Shown here: in pieces, positions 9,500 through 18,531 of the stretch
Layout of the letters: each line of letters starts with the position of its first letter
How positions within the stretch are numbered: the stretch's first letter is position 1
Source: Salipiger abyssi
GTDB lineage: Bacteria; Pseudomonadota; Alphaproteobacteria; Rhodobacterales; Rhodobacteraceae
NCBI RefSeq assembly: GCF_001975705.1
Contig: NZ_CP015093.1
Coordinates: forward strand, 310,001-374,000
Direction: 5' to 3'
DNA length: 64,000 bases
Notes under the pieces: model-generated
Told to the model about the DNA's origin: nothing
Databases searched by the model: none
What the model saw: only the letters and a program-made list of their open reading frames with translations
Position numbers and translations under genes: made by a program

Positions 9500-10776
9500 C
9501 AGCCGCGCCGCCGGGCCAGCCAGCCCTCGACGCGGGCGACGATCTCGTCCTGAAGGCGCTCGTCCTCGATCTCCTGCACCGCCTCGGCGATGAAGGCGAT
9601 GGTCAGAAGGTCTTCGGCGGCACCGCGCGGCAGGCCGCGGGCACGCAGGTAGAAGAGCCCTTCCTCGTCAATCGCGCCCGAGGTGGAGCCGTGTGAACAG
9701 GCGACATCGTCGGCATAGATCTCAAGCTCGGGCTTGGCGAGGAACTGACTGTCGCCGTCCAGCAGCAGCGATTGCGAGATCTGGTAACCGTCGGTCTGCT
9801 GGGCGCCGGGCTTGACCAGGATCTTGCCCTGGAACACGCCGGTCGCGCCGTTGCGCAGCACCTTCTTGAACACTTGACGGCTTTCGCAATTCACCGCGTC
9901 ATGGGTGATGAACACCGTGTCGTCATGGTGGAAATCGCCATCGCCCATGCAGGCGCCGGCGACATGCGCCACCGCGTCGTCGCCGGTCAGCTCGACCACG
10001 CATTCGTTGCGGGTCATCACGCCATTGGCGGTGAGCGTGAAGGTCTTGAAGGTGCTCTCGGTGCCGAGCCGCGCAAAGATATGCGTGGCGGCCTGGCGCT
10101 CGTGATCGCGGCCCTGGGCGCGGACATGGTGGAACCCGCCCCGGTCGGCCACATCGACCTCCATCACCTTGTTGAACCGCGCCGCCGCCGGGCCGTTCTC
10201 CAGAATGGTGACCTCGGCGCCCTCCTCGACCTTCACCACATGGTGCAGCGTCGCGTCGGAGGTCTCGGAGCGGTGGTAATAGACCAGGCTGATCGGCTTC
10301 TCGACCTTGCCGGTCACCCGCATCAGCAGCCCGTCGCTGGCAAAGGCGGTGTTCAGCGCCGCCAGCGGCCGCTCCACCGGGCTCTGCCCCGCCTCTTCGA
10401 GCTTGCCGTAAAGATCCTGCGCCCAGTGGATATCGGCGCCGTCGGAGAGACGGGCGAATTCCACGCCCTCAAGCTCCAGCGCATCCGAGGCCTCCGGGTC
10501 GAAGACACCGTCGACAAAGACGATCTTGAGTCGGTCGACATTGCCGAAAAACGGCCCCTCATCGGCATCGAACACCGCCGCCGGCGCCGGTTCCGGCGCG
10601 TTGAGGCTGTGCGGACGGGTGAATTTCCAGTATTCGTCGCGCGCACCGGGCAGCCCCATGGCACGCAGCCGCGCCAGCGCGGCCTTGCGCGCCGGCACCG
10701 ACCAGCCCGTCTCGGGCATGCTCAGCGTGGCGAGCCGCGCCTCGGTGGCGTCGATCTTGGGTTGCGGAAGTGCCAT
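9499..10776 (-). CDS. sufD: SufD, Fe-S cluster assembly scaffold subunit
   Basis: 425 residues. SufD pairs with SufB on the SufBC2D scaffold, where Fe-S clusters are built. Marks seen are the N-terminal helical region with DEYWKFTRPHSL, a long beta-helix core, and the C-terminal CSHGSTSGAIDEEGLFYLRARG (residues 350-372 region) that carries the conserved cysteine and histidine of the SufB/SufD fold. The start ATG at 10776 overlaps the sufC stop by one base (TAATG). The following Yip1-like gene starts on its stop codon. Confidence 0.95.
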   Translation of the reverse strand: MALPQPKIDATEARLATLSMPETGWSVPARKAALARLRAMGLPGARDEYWKFTRPHSLNAPEPAPAAVFDADEGPFFGNVDRLKIVFVDGVFDPEASDALELEGVEFARLSDGADIHWAQDLYGKLEEAGQSPVERPLAALNTAFASDGLLMRVTGKVEKPISLVYYHRSETSDATLHHVVKVEEGAEVTILENGPAAARFNKVMEVDVADRGGFHHVRAQGRDHERQAATHIFARLGTESTFKTFTLTANGVMTRNECVVELTGDDAVAHVAGACMGDGDFHHDDTVFITHDAVNCESRQVFKKVLRNGATGVFQGKILVKPGAQQTDGYQISQSLLLDGDSQFLAKPELEIYADDVACSHGSTSGAIDEEGLFYLRARGLPRGAAEDLLTIAFIAEAVQEIEDERLQDEIVARVEGWLARRRG

Positions 10777-11531
10777 TACGCCTGCTCCTCGATCAGATGC
10801 GCGTAGCCCTCGTTTTCGACTTCGAGCGCCAGCTCGGGGCCGCCGGTCTTGATGATGCGGCCATTCGACATGATGTGCACCACGTCCGGTTTGATGTGGT
10901 CGAGCAGGCGCTGGTAGTGGGTGATCACCAGAAAGCCCCGACCCTCCGAGCGAAGCGCATTCACACCGTCGGCCACCAGCCGCATGGCATCGACGTCGAG
11001 ACCCGAGTCGGTCTCGTCGAGGATGCACATCTTGGGCTCCAGCATCGCCATCTGGAGGATCTCGTTGCGCTTCTTCTCACCGCCGGAAAAGCCGACATTG
11101 ACCGGGCGCTTCAGCATCTCGGCGTCGATCTGGAGGCTTTTCGCCTTTTCGCGCACCAGCTTGAGGAACTCGGTGGAGGACATCTCCTCCTCGCCGCGCG
11201 CCTTGCGCTGAGAGTTCACCGCGGTGCGCAGGAAGGTCATGTTGCCGACGCCGGGGATCTCCACCGGGTACTGGAAGGCCAGGAACAGGCCGGCGGCGGC
11301 ACGTTCCTCGGGGTCCATGTCGAGCAGGTCCTTGCCGTCGAGCGTCGCTTCGCCGCCGGTGACCTCATAGCCCTCCTTGCCGGAGAGCACATAGGACAGC
11401 GTCGACTTGCCCGAGCCGTTCGGGCCCATGATCGCATGCACCTTGCCCGCCTCGACGGTCAGGTCCACACCCTTGAGGATCTGCTTGTCCTCTTCTTCAA
11501 GTTTCACTTGCAGGTTTTTGATTTCCAGCAT
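10776..11531 (-). CDS. sufC: SufC, Fe-S assembly ATPase
   Basis: 251 residues, the normal length. It is an ABC-type ATPase without membrane partner that drives SufB-SufD conformational changes. Walker A GPNGSGKST (about residue 36), signature FSGGEKKRNEI (about residue 150), Walker B CILDETDSGLD and switch VITHYQRLL are all present. Its stop overlaps the sufD start by one base. It is separated by 23 bases from the methyltransferase-like gene upstream. Confidence 0.97.
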   Translation of the reverse strand: MLEIKNLQVKLEEEDKQILKGVDLTVEAGKVHAIMGPNGSGKSTLSYVLSGKEGYEVTGGEATLDGKDLLDMDPEERAAAGLFLAFQYPVEIPGVGNMTFLRTAVNSQRKARGEEEMSSTEFLKLVREKAKSLQIDAEMLKRPVNVGFSGGEKKRNEILQMAMLEPKMCILDETDSGLDVDAMRLVADGVNALRSEGRGFLVITHYQRLLDHIKPDVVHIMSNGRIIKTGGPELALEVENEGYAHLIEEQA

Positions 11532-11554
11532 CTTTTTCTCTCCTCACGGGCCGC

Positions 11555-12157
11555 TCAGGGCCGCATGGTCAATTGCATGATCCGCAGCAGCCGATGCGCC
11601 GGCACGGGCTGCGGGGCGATGTCGAACCGGGCCATGCGCCCGGTCAGTTGCGGGGTGCCGAGGAATTCCTCGACCTTGTGATATTGCCTGCGCTGCTCGT
11701 AATCGTCGAAGAGCAGCACCAGCGGCTTTTCGGTCAGAAAGGCGGTGGCCAGCGCACAGCCCTCGCGGAACCGCCCGTCGACCAGCACCAGATCGGGCTG
11801 GCGGAACTCGGGCAGGCTCCAGACCTCCAGCGGATAGCGCGGCCAGCGCCGCCATTCGCGCTCGTCGACGGGCCGCCCCCATTCCTTGGTGGGGCCGATA
11901 TCCGACCAGATCACATCCACCTCTGTGCCCGCGACAGGCGGGTTCTCGTCGAACCAGCGGCGCATCATCTGCGCCCAGTCGCGGTCGCTCTCGACGGAAA
12001 ACACCGTCTTTCCGGGCTGTTCCGAGGCATGGACCGTCGAGCCGCCGGAGCCGTATTCGAGGATGACCTCGGCACGCCCGTAGAGATCGCGCAAGAGCGC
12101 GGCCTCGGCCTCGGGCATGGTCAGCTCGGGGCGCGATATGGGCGCCGCGCCGGTCAC
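11555..12157 (-). CDS. Methyltransferase-like protein of the suf operon
   Basis: 200 residues. [16 protein letters not shown] near residue 33 resembles a SAM-binding glycine motif, followed by [14 protein letters not shown] and [13 protein letters not shown], as in class I Rossmann methyltransferases. The start is GTG at 12157, forming a GTGA overlap with the ybjQ stop; an internal ATG at 12118 (MPEAEAALL) is an alternative. The substrate is unknown. It lies inside the suf gene order between ybjQ and sufC and is probably translationally coupled to them. Confidence 0.65.
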   Translation of the reverse strand: MTGAAPISRPELTMPEAEAALLRDLYGRAEVILEYGSGGSTVHASEQPGKTVFSVESDRDWAQMMRRWFDENPPVAGTEVDVIWSDIGPTKEWGRPVDEREWRRWPRYPLEVWSLPEFRQPDLVLVDGRFREGCALATAFLTEKPLVLLFDDYEQRRQYHKVEEFLGTPQLTGRMARFDIAPQPVPAHRLLRIMQLTMRP

Positions 12158-12468
12158 GCGATCACCACCGCCGTTCCGGAGGCGGAGACCATCAGCATCG
12201 AGTTGCCGACCACCTCGTAATCGAGATCGACGCCGACCACCGCGTTGGCACCGAGCGCGGCGGCGCGCTGCTCAAGCTCGCGCAGCGCGGTCTCGCGGCC
12301 TTCCTGAAGCTTGCTCTCATAGGCGCCCGAACGGCCGCCGATGATATCGGTGACCTGCGCAAAGAGATCGCGCACCACATTGGCGCCCATGATCGCCTCG
12401 CCCACCACGATGCCCTTGTAGGCGGTGATGGAATGGCCCTCAATCGTATTGGTCGTGGTGACGATCAT
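12154..12468 (-). CDS. YbjQ/UPF0145 family protein
   Basis: 104 residues. It starts [19 protein letters not shown] and contains ARE-type glycine motif [15 protein letters not shown], followed by [15 protein letters not shown]; this pattern identifies the YbjQ (heavy-metal-binding-like, homopentameric) family. Its biochemical role is unknown. The start at 12468 follows GGGAGAAAAGC; a longer frame adding eight residues lacks support. Four bases overlap the next gene of the suf operon. Confidence 0.85.
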   Translation of the reverse strand: MIVTTTNTIEGHSITAYKGIVVGEAIMGANVVRDLFAQVTDIIGGRSGAYESKLQEGRETALRELEQRAAALGANAVVGVDLDYEVVGNSMLMVSASGTAVVIA

Positions 12469-12505
12469 GCTTTTCTCCCAGGGGTTTGCCACGCGTTCCT
12501 CAGGT

Positions 12506-12700
12506 TCAGCCGGTGAAATACTTCATCGCCATCATGACGATCATGGCGAGCCCCGCCGCAGCGCTCGCGGTGACGAAGACCGAGCCGGCGAGAAGCCCGT
12601 CGGTCTTGCCCTTGCGCTTGCGCATGCCGAGCCCGATGAGCACGCCGATAAACACACCGACGCCGGTGCCGAGCGATTGCAGTGCCAGCTGCTGGATCAT
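12506..12700 (-). CDS. Small two-segment membrane protein in suf operon
   Basis: 64 residues. A first hydrophobic helix ([17 protein letters not shown]), a basic loop RKRKGKTD, then a second helix ([19 protein letters not shown]) ending KYFTG. The start MIQQLALQS at 12700 is chosen because the upstream in-frame codons read through the dispersed 27-base repeat. It is 45 bases downstream of sufB. No family recognised; a small inner-membrane protein of unknown role. Confidence 0.6.
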   Translation of the reverse strand: MIQQLALQSLGTGVGVFIGVLIGLGMRKRKGKTDGLLAGSVFVTASAAAGLAMIVMMAMKYFTG

Positions 12701-12712
12701 AGCGTTTCCCCG

Positions 12713-12739
12713 CGTAGGGTGGGCAATCCTGCCCACCGC
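12713..12739. repeat. Dispersed 27-base palindromic repeat, copy 1
   Basis: CGTAGGGTGGGCAATCCTGC plus CCACCGC; the core forms GGTGGGCA-ATCC-TGCCCACC. An exact 27-base copy is at 37613-37639. Here it lies between sufB and the small membrane gene, six bases past the sufB stop in the transcript. Confidence 0.85.
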
Positions 12740-12745
12740 CGCCCG

Positions 12746-14278
12746 TCAGCCCACCGAGCCTTCGAGCGAGATCGCAACCAGCTGCTGCGCTTCCATGGCG
12801 AATTCCATCGGCAGCGCCTGAAGCACCTCCTTGGCAAAGCCGTTGACGATCAGCGCCACGGCCTCCTCCTCGTCCATACCGCGCTGGCGGCAGTAGAAGA
12901 GCTGCTCGTCATCCACCTTGGAGGTCGTCGCCTCGTGCTCGCAGCGCGAGGAATTGTTCTTCACCTCGATATAGGGCACCGTGTGCGCGCCGCATTTGTC
13001 GCCGATCAAAAGGCTGTCGCACTGGGTGTAGTTGCGCGAGTTCTTGGCCTTCGGGTGCATCGAGACAAGCCCGCGATAGGTGTTCTGCGCCACCCCCGCC
13101 GAGATCCCCTTGGAGACGATCCGCGACTTGGTGTTCTTGCCCAGATGGGTCATCTTGGTGCCGGTATCGGCCTGCTGGTGGTTGTTGGCGATGGCGATGG
13201 AATAGAACTCGCCCTGGCTGTCGTCGCCGCGCAGCAGGCAGGACGGGTATTTCCACGTCACCGCCGAGCCGGTCTCGACCTGCGTCCACATCACCTTGGC
13301 CCGGTCGCCACGGCAATCGGCGCGCTTGGTGACGAAGTTGTAGATGCCGCCCTTGCCGTTCTCGTCGCCCGGGAACCAGTTCTGCACGGTGGAATATTTC
13401 ACCTCCGCGTCTTCCTCGATGACGATCTCGACCACGGCGGCATGCAGCTGCGCGGTGTCGCGCTGCGGCGCGGTGCAGCCTTCGAGATAGCTGACATAGC
13501 TGCCCTTATCGGCGATGATCAGCGTGCGCTCGAACTGGCCGGTGTTTTCCGCGTTGATGCGGAAATAGGTCGACAGCTCCATCGGGCAGCGCACGCCCGG
13601 CGGCACGTAGACAAAGGAGCCGTCGGAGAACACCGCAGAGTTCAGCGTCGCGTAGAAATTGTCCGAGACCGGCACCACGGAGCCGAGATATTTCTTCACC
13701 AGCTCCGGATACTCGCGGATCGCCTCGGAGATCGAGCAGAAGATCACCCCTGCCGCCTCCAGCTCCTTCTGGAAGGTGGTGCCGACGGAGACGCTGTCGA
13801 ACACCGCATCGACGGCAACCTTGCGGTCGCTCTCTTTCGCCTCTGCCGGGGCCGCCTCGGCGCCCTCGACACCGGCGAGGATCATCTGTTCCTTCAGCGG
13901 GATGCCCAGCTTTTCATAGGTGGCGAGCAGCTTGGGATCGACCTCGTCGAGCGATTTCGGCTTTTCCGCCATGCTCTTGGGGCGGGCGTAATAATACTGC
14001 TCCTGAAAGTCGATCTCGGGATAGGTGACCATCGCCCAGGTGGGCTCTTTCATATTGGTCCAGCGCTCATAGGCCTTGAGCCGCCATTCGGTCATCCACT
14101 CCGGCTCGCCGTTCTTTTCCGAGATCAGGCGCACGATGTCGGGATTGATGCCCTTGGGGGCATATTCCATCTCGATATCCGTGTCCCAGCCGTATTTGTA
14201 GGTCGAGACGGCCTCGACCGCATCCACGGTTTCCTTCTCCACCCCTTCCTTGACGGTCACGTTGTCGAAGGCTGCCAT
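12746..14278 (-). CDS. sufB: SufB, Fe-S cluster scaffold protein
   Basis: 510 residues, slightly longer than most SufB (about 480). It is the scaffold subunit that receives sulfur from SufS and builds the cluster with SufC and SufD. Visible hallmarks are [17 protein letters not shown] at the start, [29 protein letters not shown] (residue ~268), and C-terminal [15 protein letters not shown] with the conserved cysteine, glutamate and histidine. An acidic insert [15 protein letters not shown] near residue 145 explains the extra length. The start at 14278 follows AGGAGAGAGCAC. The 246 bases upstream hold five short hairpin repeats. Confidence 0.97.
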   Translation of the reverse strand: MAAFDNVTVKEGVEKETVDAVEAVSTYKYGWDTDIEMEYAPKGINPDIVRLISEKNGEPEWMTEWRLKAYERWTNMKEPTWAMVTYPEIDFQEQYYYARPKSMAEKPKSLDEVDPKLLATYEKLGIPLKEQMILAGVEGAEAAPAEAKESDRKVAVDAVFDSVSVGTTFQKELEAAGVIFCSISEAIREYPELVKKYLGSVVPVSDNFYATLNSAVFSDGSFVYVPPGVRCPMELSTYFRINAENTGQFERTLIIADKGSYVSYLEGCTAPQRDTAQLHAAVVEIVIEEDAEVKYSTVQNWFPGDENGKGGIYNFVTKRADCRGDRAKVMWTQVETGSAVTWKYPSCLLRGDDSQGEFYSIAIANNHQQADTGTKMTHLGKNTKSRIVSKGISAGVAQNTYRGLVSMHPKAKNSRNYTQCDSLLIGDKCGAHTVPYIEVKNNSSRCEHEATTSKVDDEQLFYCRQRGMDEEEAVALIVNGFAKEVLQALPMEFAMEAQQLVAISLEGSVG

Positions 14279-14296
14279 GTGCTCTCTCCTGTCATC

Positions 14297-14424
14297 GCAC
14301 CGAAGGTGCGTCTCGTATCACAACACACCGAAGGTGCGTCTCATTGCAAAGCGCACCCAAGGTGCGTCTCATATCCATCGGCACCAGAGGTGCGTCTCAT
14401 GCGTTCCGGCACCCGGGGTGCCTG
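14297..14424. repeat. Five tandem mini-hairpins GCACC-NNN-GGTGC-GTCTCAT
   Basis: Copies begin at about 14297, 14325, 14353, 14381 and 14409, spaced exactly 28 bases. Each has inverted arms (CACC/GGTG) around three or four variable bases (GAA, GAA, CAA, AGA, CGG), and the first four are followed by GTCTC(AT or GT). They lie in the 246-base gap between the cysteine desulfurase stop and the sufB start, so they are transcribed in the operon and read ATGAGACGCACC on the minus strand. Confidence 0.85.
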
Positions 14425-14523
14425 CTGTTCCGCGGGCGGCGCCGGTGCCTCCGCCCCTGTCTCAAGCTGCATCTGCGATACAGCTTATCCGGCAAACCGG
14501 CGCCGGCGGCGCCTCTTATCCTG

Positions 14524-15573
14524 TCACGCATGCCGCGCGCGGTGTTTCTCGTACTGGCGCAGCCAGGCGTCGGCAAAGCGCATCACGTCCTCTTCCGTCA
14601 CACCCGGCCCCAGGCTCACGCGGATTGCGCTGCGGGCGATGTCGTCGTCATGTCCCATCGCCTGCAACACCCGCGAGGGGCGCAGCTTGCCGCTGGAACA
14701 GGCCGAGCCCGCGCTGATCGCGAACCCCGCCAGATCCATCTGCATCACCTGCGTCTCTCCCTTCCAGCCCGGCAGGGCAAAACAGGAGGTATTCGGCAGG
14801 CGCGGCGCATCATTCCCGACAAAAATAGTCTCTTTTGCGCGCTCCGCAATGGCATTTTCTAGAATGTTTCTAAGTTTTTCCACCTCTGTCCAGTGGCCTT
14901 GCTCCAATTCGCGGATCGCCGCCTCTGCCGCGGCGGCAAACCCCGCTATTCCAAGGATATTTTCCGTCCCTGCCCGGCGCCCCATTTCCTGCCCGCCGCC
15001 CTTCAGCATGGCGTCGAGATCGGTGCCGCGCCGGATCACCAGCGCGCCGATTCCCTTCGGGCCGCCGAGCTTATGCGCCGAAACCAGCGCCGCCGTACAG
15101 CCCACCCAGTTGAAGGCAAAGGGGATCTTGCCGAAGGCCTGGGTCGCATCGACCACGGCGAGCCCCTGCGGCAGTGCCTGAATCACCCCGGTCTCGGAAT
15201 TGGCCGCCTGCAACGCGGTCTCCTCCGGCACCGCGACCTGCACCTGCCCGTGCGCATCGACCGGCAGCACCGGATCGACCCAGGCCGCCAGCGCGTCATG
15301 CTCGACCCAGGCGCCCTTGAGCCCGCGCCCGGCACAGGCCAGCGCCGCCGCCTCGGTGGCGCCCGAGACAAAGATCACATCGGCCCCGTCCGCCCCCAAC
15401 GCAGTGGCGACCTGCGCCCGGGCGCGCTCCATCAGCGCCTTGGCCGCACGGCCCTCCGCATGCACCGAGGACGGATTGCCCACCACGTCCATGGCGCCGA
15501 TCATCGCCTCGCGCGCCTCGGGCCGCAGCGGCGCGGTGGCGTTCCAGTCGAGATAGCTCCGCCTCACCGCCAT
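14524..15573 (-). CDS. Cysteine desulfurase, NifS/IscS-like (second desulfurase of the operon)
   Basis: 349 residues, short compared with about 400 for IscS. Class V PLP enzyme: SYLDWNATAPLRPEA at the start, NPSSVHAEGR, PLP lysine in VSAHKLGGPKGIGAL (about residue 178), and the persulfide cysteine in ISAGSACSSGKLRPS (about residue 303). It sits between iscR and sufB, the normal place in Rhodobacterales, and presumably supplies sulfur alongside SufS. Bases 14815-14880 are AT-rich with unusual codons for this genome. The start at 15573 follows AAAGG. It carries an upstream copy of the dispersed GAGTATTT motif. Confidence 0.9.
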   Translation of the reverse strand: MAVRRSYLDWNATAPLRPEAREAMIGAMDVVGNPSSVHAEGRAAKALMERARAQVATALGADGADVIFVSGATEAAALACAGRGLKGAWVEHDALAAWVDPVLPVDAHGQVQVAVPEETALQAANSETGVIQALPQGLAVVDATQAFGKIPFAFNWVGCTAALVSAHKLGGPKGIGALVIRRGTDLDAMLKGGGQEMGRRAGTENILGIAGFAAAAEAAIRELEQGHWTEVEKLRNILENAIAERAKETIFVGNDAPRLPNTSCFALPGWKGETQVMQMDLAGFAISAGSACSSGKLRPSRVLQAMGHDDDIARSAIRVSLGPGVTEEDVMRFADAWLRQYEKHRARHA

Positions 15574-15579
15574 CTGCCT

Positions 15580-15601
15580 TTCATCTTTCCCATAAATACT
15601 C
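15580..15601 (-). repeat. Dispersed GAGTATTT-AAAGATGAA motif, copy 1
   Basis: Reads GAGTATTTATGGGAAAGATG then AA on the minus strand, directly upstream of the desulfurase start. Related copies are at 32246-32268, 47074-47095 and 61500-61522. Confidence 0.7.
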
Positions 15602-15642
15602 CGGGGTCCGGGGCAGCGCCCCGAATATCGCGGCGCCGGGCC

Positions 15643-16104
15643 TCAGGCGTCATCCACCACCGAGAACAGCGTGGGCACCGCCGGACAGGGCGCCAGCGAG
15701 TTGTCGACAACATCCGACAGGCGCGTCTGGTGCAGGAACACATAGACATGCGCCGAAAGGCTCTGCCACAACCGATTGCTCAGCGACTGCGCCCGGCTGC
15801 CCGAAGCGCCGCCGCTGGCGCCAGCCCCCTTGTGCATGGCGTTCACCGTCTCGTCGACGGCGGCAAGGATATCCACCACCCGGATCTCGGACGCCGGGCG
15901 CGCCAGCCGGTAACCGCCGCCCGGGCCGCGCACCGAGGCCACCAGCCCGGCCCGACGCAGCTTGACGAAGAGTTGCTCCAGATAGGGCAGCGACACGTCC
16001 TGCCGCTTCGAGATATCGCCCAGCGTCACAAGGTCGCCCTCGGGCTGGAGGGCGATATCCGCCAGTGCCACCATCGCATAGCGGCCTTTGGTACTCAATT
16101 TCAC
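15643..16104 (-). CDS. iscR: Rrf2-family regulator IscR, lacking the three cluster cysteines
   Basis: 153 residues. The winged helix-turn-helix MKLSTKGRYAMVALADIA, PYLEQLFVKLRRAGLV and VRGPGGGYRLARP are typical IscR. Where Escherichia coli IscR has Cys92, Cys98 and Cys104, this protein reads HKGAGASGGASGSRAQS with no cysteine; the only cysteine is Cys140. A single-cysteine IscR with an unusual cluster is known from Rhodobacter sphaeroides, where it represses iron-responsive genes, so this fits the family in this order. It heads the suf operon and faces the palindrome at 16199-16213, suggesting autoregulation. Confidence 0.92.
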   Translation of the reverse strand: MKLSTKGRYAMVALADIALQPEGDLVTLGDISKRQDVSLPYLEQLFVKLRRAGLVASVRGPGGGYRLARPASEIRVVDILAAVDETVNAMHKGAGASGGASGSRAQSLSNRLWQSLSAHVYVFLHQTRLSDVVDNSLAPCPAVPTLFSVVDDA

Positions 16105-16198
16105 AACGCACCTCCCGGGCCCGCACAGCCCTGACGATTGACCTTGCCGGGGCGATTGCCTATCTGCAATTCAGCCCGCCCGGAGCCGCCTCCGGGTT

Positions 16199-16213
16199 TT
16201 AGAACCGTTCTAA
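16199..16213. promoter_or_regulatory. Probable IscR operator upstream of iscR
   Basis: TTAGAACCGTTCTAA is a perfect 15-base palindrome located 95 bases before the iscR start and 60 bases before the divergent hydrolase gene. IscR-type sites (Iron-Rhodo-box) are expected upstream of iscR-suf in Rhodobacterales. The assignment rests on position and symmetry. Confidence 0.6.
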
Positions 16214-16272
16214 GGTGCCTGAGAAGTTTCGTCAAGAAACCCCGGGTGCCCTTACAGGAGCCCACTGCACCG

Positions 16273-16926
16273 ATGCCCGAGGTCATTTTCCCAGGACCCG
16301 AAGGCCGCCTCGAAGGCCGCTATCACCCCCAGAAAGAAAACGACGCACCGATCGCGATCATCCTGCACCCGCATCCGCAGTTTGGCGGAACGATGAACAA
16401 CAAGGTCGTCTATAACCTTCACTACGCCTTTTACAATATGGGCTTTACGGTGCTGCGGTTCAATTTCCGCGGCGTCGGACGCAGCCAGGGCGAATACGAC
16501 CAGGGCATCGGCGAGCTTTCCGATGCCGCCTCGGCGCTCGACTACCTCCAGTCGATGAACAACAATTCCAAGCATTGCTGGGTCGCGGGCTTCTCCTTCG
16601 GCGCCTGGATCGGCATGCAGCTGCTGATGCGGCGACCGGAGATCACCGGATTCGTCTCGGTCTCGCCGCCGGCGAACATGTACGATTTTTCGTTCCTCGC
16701 CCCCTGCCCCTCCTCGGGCCTGATCATCAACGGCACCGCCGACCGCGTGGCGCCGCCCGCCGATACCACGGCACTGGTGAACAAGCTCAAGGAGCAGAAA
16801 GGCATCACCATCACCCACGAAGAGGTCGAGGGCTCGGGGCATTTCTTCGAAGAGCCGCATATGGATACGATGATCGGCGGCGTGACCTCCTATGTGAAGC
16901 GCCGCCTCACCGAAACCTCGCGCTGA
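16273..16926 (+). CDS. Alpha/beta-hydrolase family protein
   Basis: 217 residues, the COG2945-like small serine-hydrolase type. Visible are HPHPQFGGTMNNKV (oxyanion region), RFNFRGVGRSQG, nucleophile elbow GFSFGAWIG (serine about residue 106), the acidic residue in INGTADRVAP and histidine in GSGHFFEEP. Substrate unknown. The start at 16273 is the only ATG before MPEVIFPGPEG; an AGGAG lies 13 bases upstream, longer than usual. It is divergent from iscR, a neighbourhood often kept in Rhodobacteraceae. Confidence 0.88.
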   Translation: MPEVIFPGPEGRLEGRYHPQKENDAPIAIILHPHPQFGGTMNNKVVYNLHYAFYNMGFTVLRFNFRGVGRSQGEYDQGIGELSDAASALDYLQSMNNNSKHCWVAGFSFGAWIGMQLLMRRPEITGFVSVSPPANMYDFSFLAPCPSSGLIINGTADRVAPPADTTALVNKLKEQKGITITHEEVEGSGHFFEEPHMDTMIGGVTSYVKRRLTETSR

Positions 16927-16936
16927 GCGCAGCGGT

Positions 16937-18112
16937 TCAGGACGTCTCCGCAGCGTCGTCTCGTGGCGGCGTCCGGTCCAGCGCATCGGCCAGGTGCATC
17001 AGCGGCTTCGGGCGATAGGCCGAGGGCGCGTGATGCCAGCGCTGCTGCGCCGGTTTCGAGACATCCCAGATATAGGGCGGCGCATAGGCGCCCACGCGGT
17101 CCAGCACATTGCGCCGCAACAGCCGGGCGACAAAGCCCGGCTTTTTCGTCTGATTGCAGAGCGGCGCCGAAAAGCACTCTTCGGCCACGCAGGCCTCCAG
17201 CTGCGCCGTATCAAAGCCCAGCCCCTGCTCCGCCGCGCCCTCCGCCACCCAGGCCAGCGCGATATTGGACAGGCCGACAATATCGCCGCCGCCGCCCACC
17301 GAACCGTGATCGCCCGGAAACCAGTGCTGGAGATAATAGCGCTTGCGGTCGGGATCGTCCTGATTGAGATCGCCGAGATTCTCCCAGATCGTCGGTGGGA
17401 AGGTCTTGCGCGTTTCGTCGATCGACACCGCGTGCCGCGCCGCCTTGACGCTGCTCGACAGCTTGAGATCGTGGAAGCCGTGGCTGCCGTTGAAGATCCG
17501 CGCGAGGATCCGGTAGTGGCCCGGCACGCCCATGGCGCCCACCGTGTCCCATACCCCCATATACGTGATGCTCAGCAGCGGCGGTCGCGCCATCCCCTGC
17601 GCCTCGCGCCAGTCCTGCTCTTCGGGGCTGGTGGCGAGATGCGGGCAGAACTCCGCCCGGAAGGCAAAGCTCTCCGGCGTGTCGGGCCGGGTCTCGGGCG
17701 CATCGTCGCGGTAGCGCTTCAGCGCCTCGCCCTCGCGATAGGCCTGATCGTGCCGCGGCAGGCCCGAGGCGCGGATCAGCCCCGCCAGCGAGCGCGCGGT
17801 AAAGGCGCCGCGCGAAAAGCCGAAGATGAAGATCTGGTCGCCCGGCTCGTATTGCTCTGCAATGAAGCGGTAGGCGGTCATGATATTGCGCGTCACGCCA
17901 GCGCCGAACACGCCGCCCCGGATCTTGTCCCAGGTCTTGGCAAAGCCGGTCATGCCAAAGCCCGTGCCGACCCCCGGGATGTATTTCGGCAGTTGCGTCA
18001 CCCCGTCCCCGGCGGTCTGCCGGGTGGCACGGTGCAGCTTGTAGACATTGGTGGCAAAGGCCGCGTCTGGCCGGTTCCACGTTCCATCACAGAATATCGC
18101 GATGCGCTTCAT
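16937..18112 (-). CDS. DUF2235 (T6SS phospholipase-effector-like) alpha/beta-hydrolase domain protein
   Basis: 391 residues. It begins MKRIAIFCDGTWNRPD, the diagnostic opening of DUF2235, with IFGFSRGAFTARSLAGLI (serine hydrolase elbow GFSRG, about residue 96) and GVWDTVGAMGVPG further on. Family members include secreted phospholipase effectors of type VI secretion, but here no VgrG, PAAR or immunity gene is near and no signal peptide is present, so a housekeeping role is equally possible. The start at 18112 follows AGGAGATATTTTC. Confidence 0.85.
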   Translation of the reverse strand: MKRIAIFCDGTWNRPDAAFATNVYKLHRATRQTAGDGVTQLPKYIPGVGTGFGMTGFAKTWDKIRGGVFGAGVTRNIMTAYRFIAEQYEPGDQIFIFGFSRGAFTARSLAGLIRASGLPRHDQAYREGEALKRYRDDAPETRPDTPESFAFRAEFCPHLATSPEEQDWREAQGMARPPLLSITYMGVWDTVGAMGVPGHYRILARIFNGSHGFHDLKLSSSVKAARHAVSIDETRKTFPPTIWENLGDLNQDDPDRKRYYLQHWFPGDHGSVGGGGDIVGLSNIALAWVAEGAAEQGLGFDTAQLEACVAEECFSAPLCNQTKKPGFVARLLRRNVLDRVGAYAPPYIWDVSKPAQQRWHHAPSAYRPKPLMHLADALDRTPPRDDAAETS

Positions 18113-18288
18113 GAAAATATCTCCTGAAAAATCGTCTGCCATACGGGTGTCAAACCGGACGACGCAACCACAGATAGCACAGTTCCGCAAACGAGTCCCG
18201 GCGGGACAAAACCCTACGCCGCATGCTTTCCTCCAGCCCGCCCATTCCGCTATGAGGGGTCAGGACCGAAAATGTGCGCGAGGGAACC

Positions 18289-18531
18289 ATGTCGCTGACG
18301 CAGGAGCTGGCCGAGAAACTGGCCGAAGACACCTTCAAGGTGATGGACGCCACCGGCGACGACCGGTTTTTCATGGAGGTCGCCAAGGTGATCGGCGCCT
18401 CCTCGACCACGCTGGAAGAGGCCTATCTGACCGCGGTGCGCGTGCGTATGGCGGAACGCAGGGCGCGCGCCTTTCTGGTCGAACGGCTGAAACAGGTGCA
18501 GGCCGATGGCGCCGGGGGTGATCAGGCATGA
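18289..18531 (+). CDS. Small conserved hypothetical protein upstream of HD phosphohydrolase
   Basis: 80 residues, mostly helical and charged (MSLTQELAEKLAEDTFKVMD, then RVRMAERRARAFLVERLKQ). No recognised domain. The start ATG at 18289 follows GCGAGGGAACC; a GTG at 18274 would add five residues. It overlaps the next gene by four bases (ATGA), so the two are coupled and probably act together. Confidence 0.65.
   Translation: MSLTQELAEKLAEDTFKVMDATGDDRFFMEVAKVIGASSTTLEEAYLTAVRVRMAERRARAFLVERLKQVQADGAGGDQA

Noticed and set aside
14856..14872. TCTAGAATGTTTCTAAG-type near-palindrome resembling the IscR site
   Set aside because: Lies inside the desulfurase coding region, with imperfect symmetry; no regulatory context.
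12425..15181. Long plus-strand open frame opposite sufB
   Set aside because: Runs antisense to sufB and the desulfurase; no domain.
16937..18112. Type VI secretion effector call for the DUF2235 gene
   Set aside because: No VgrG, PAAR or immunity gene nearby, so only the domain was reported.
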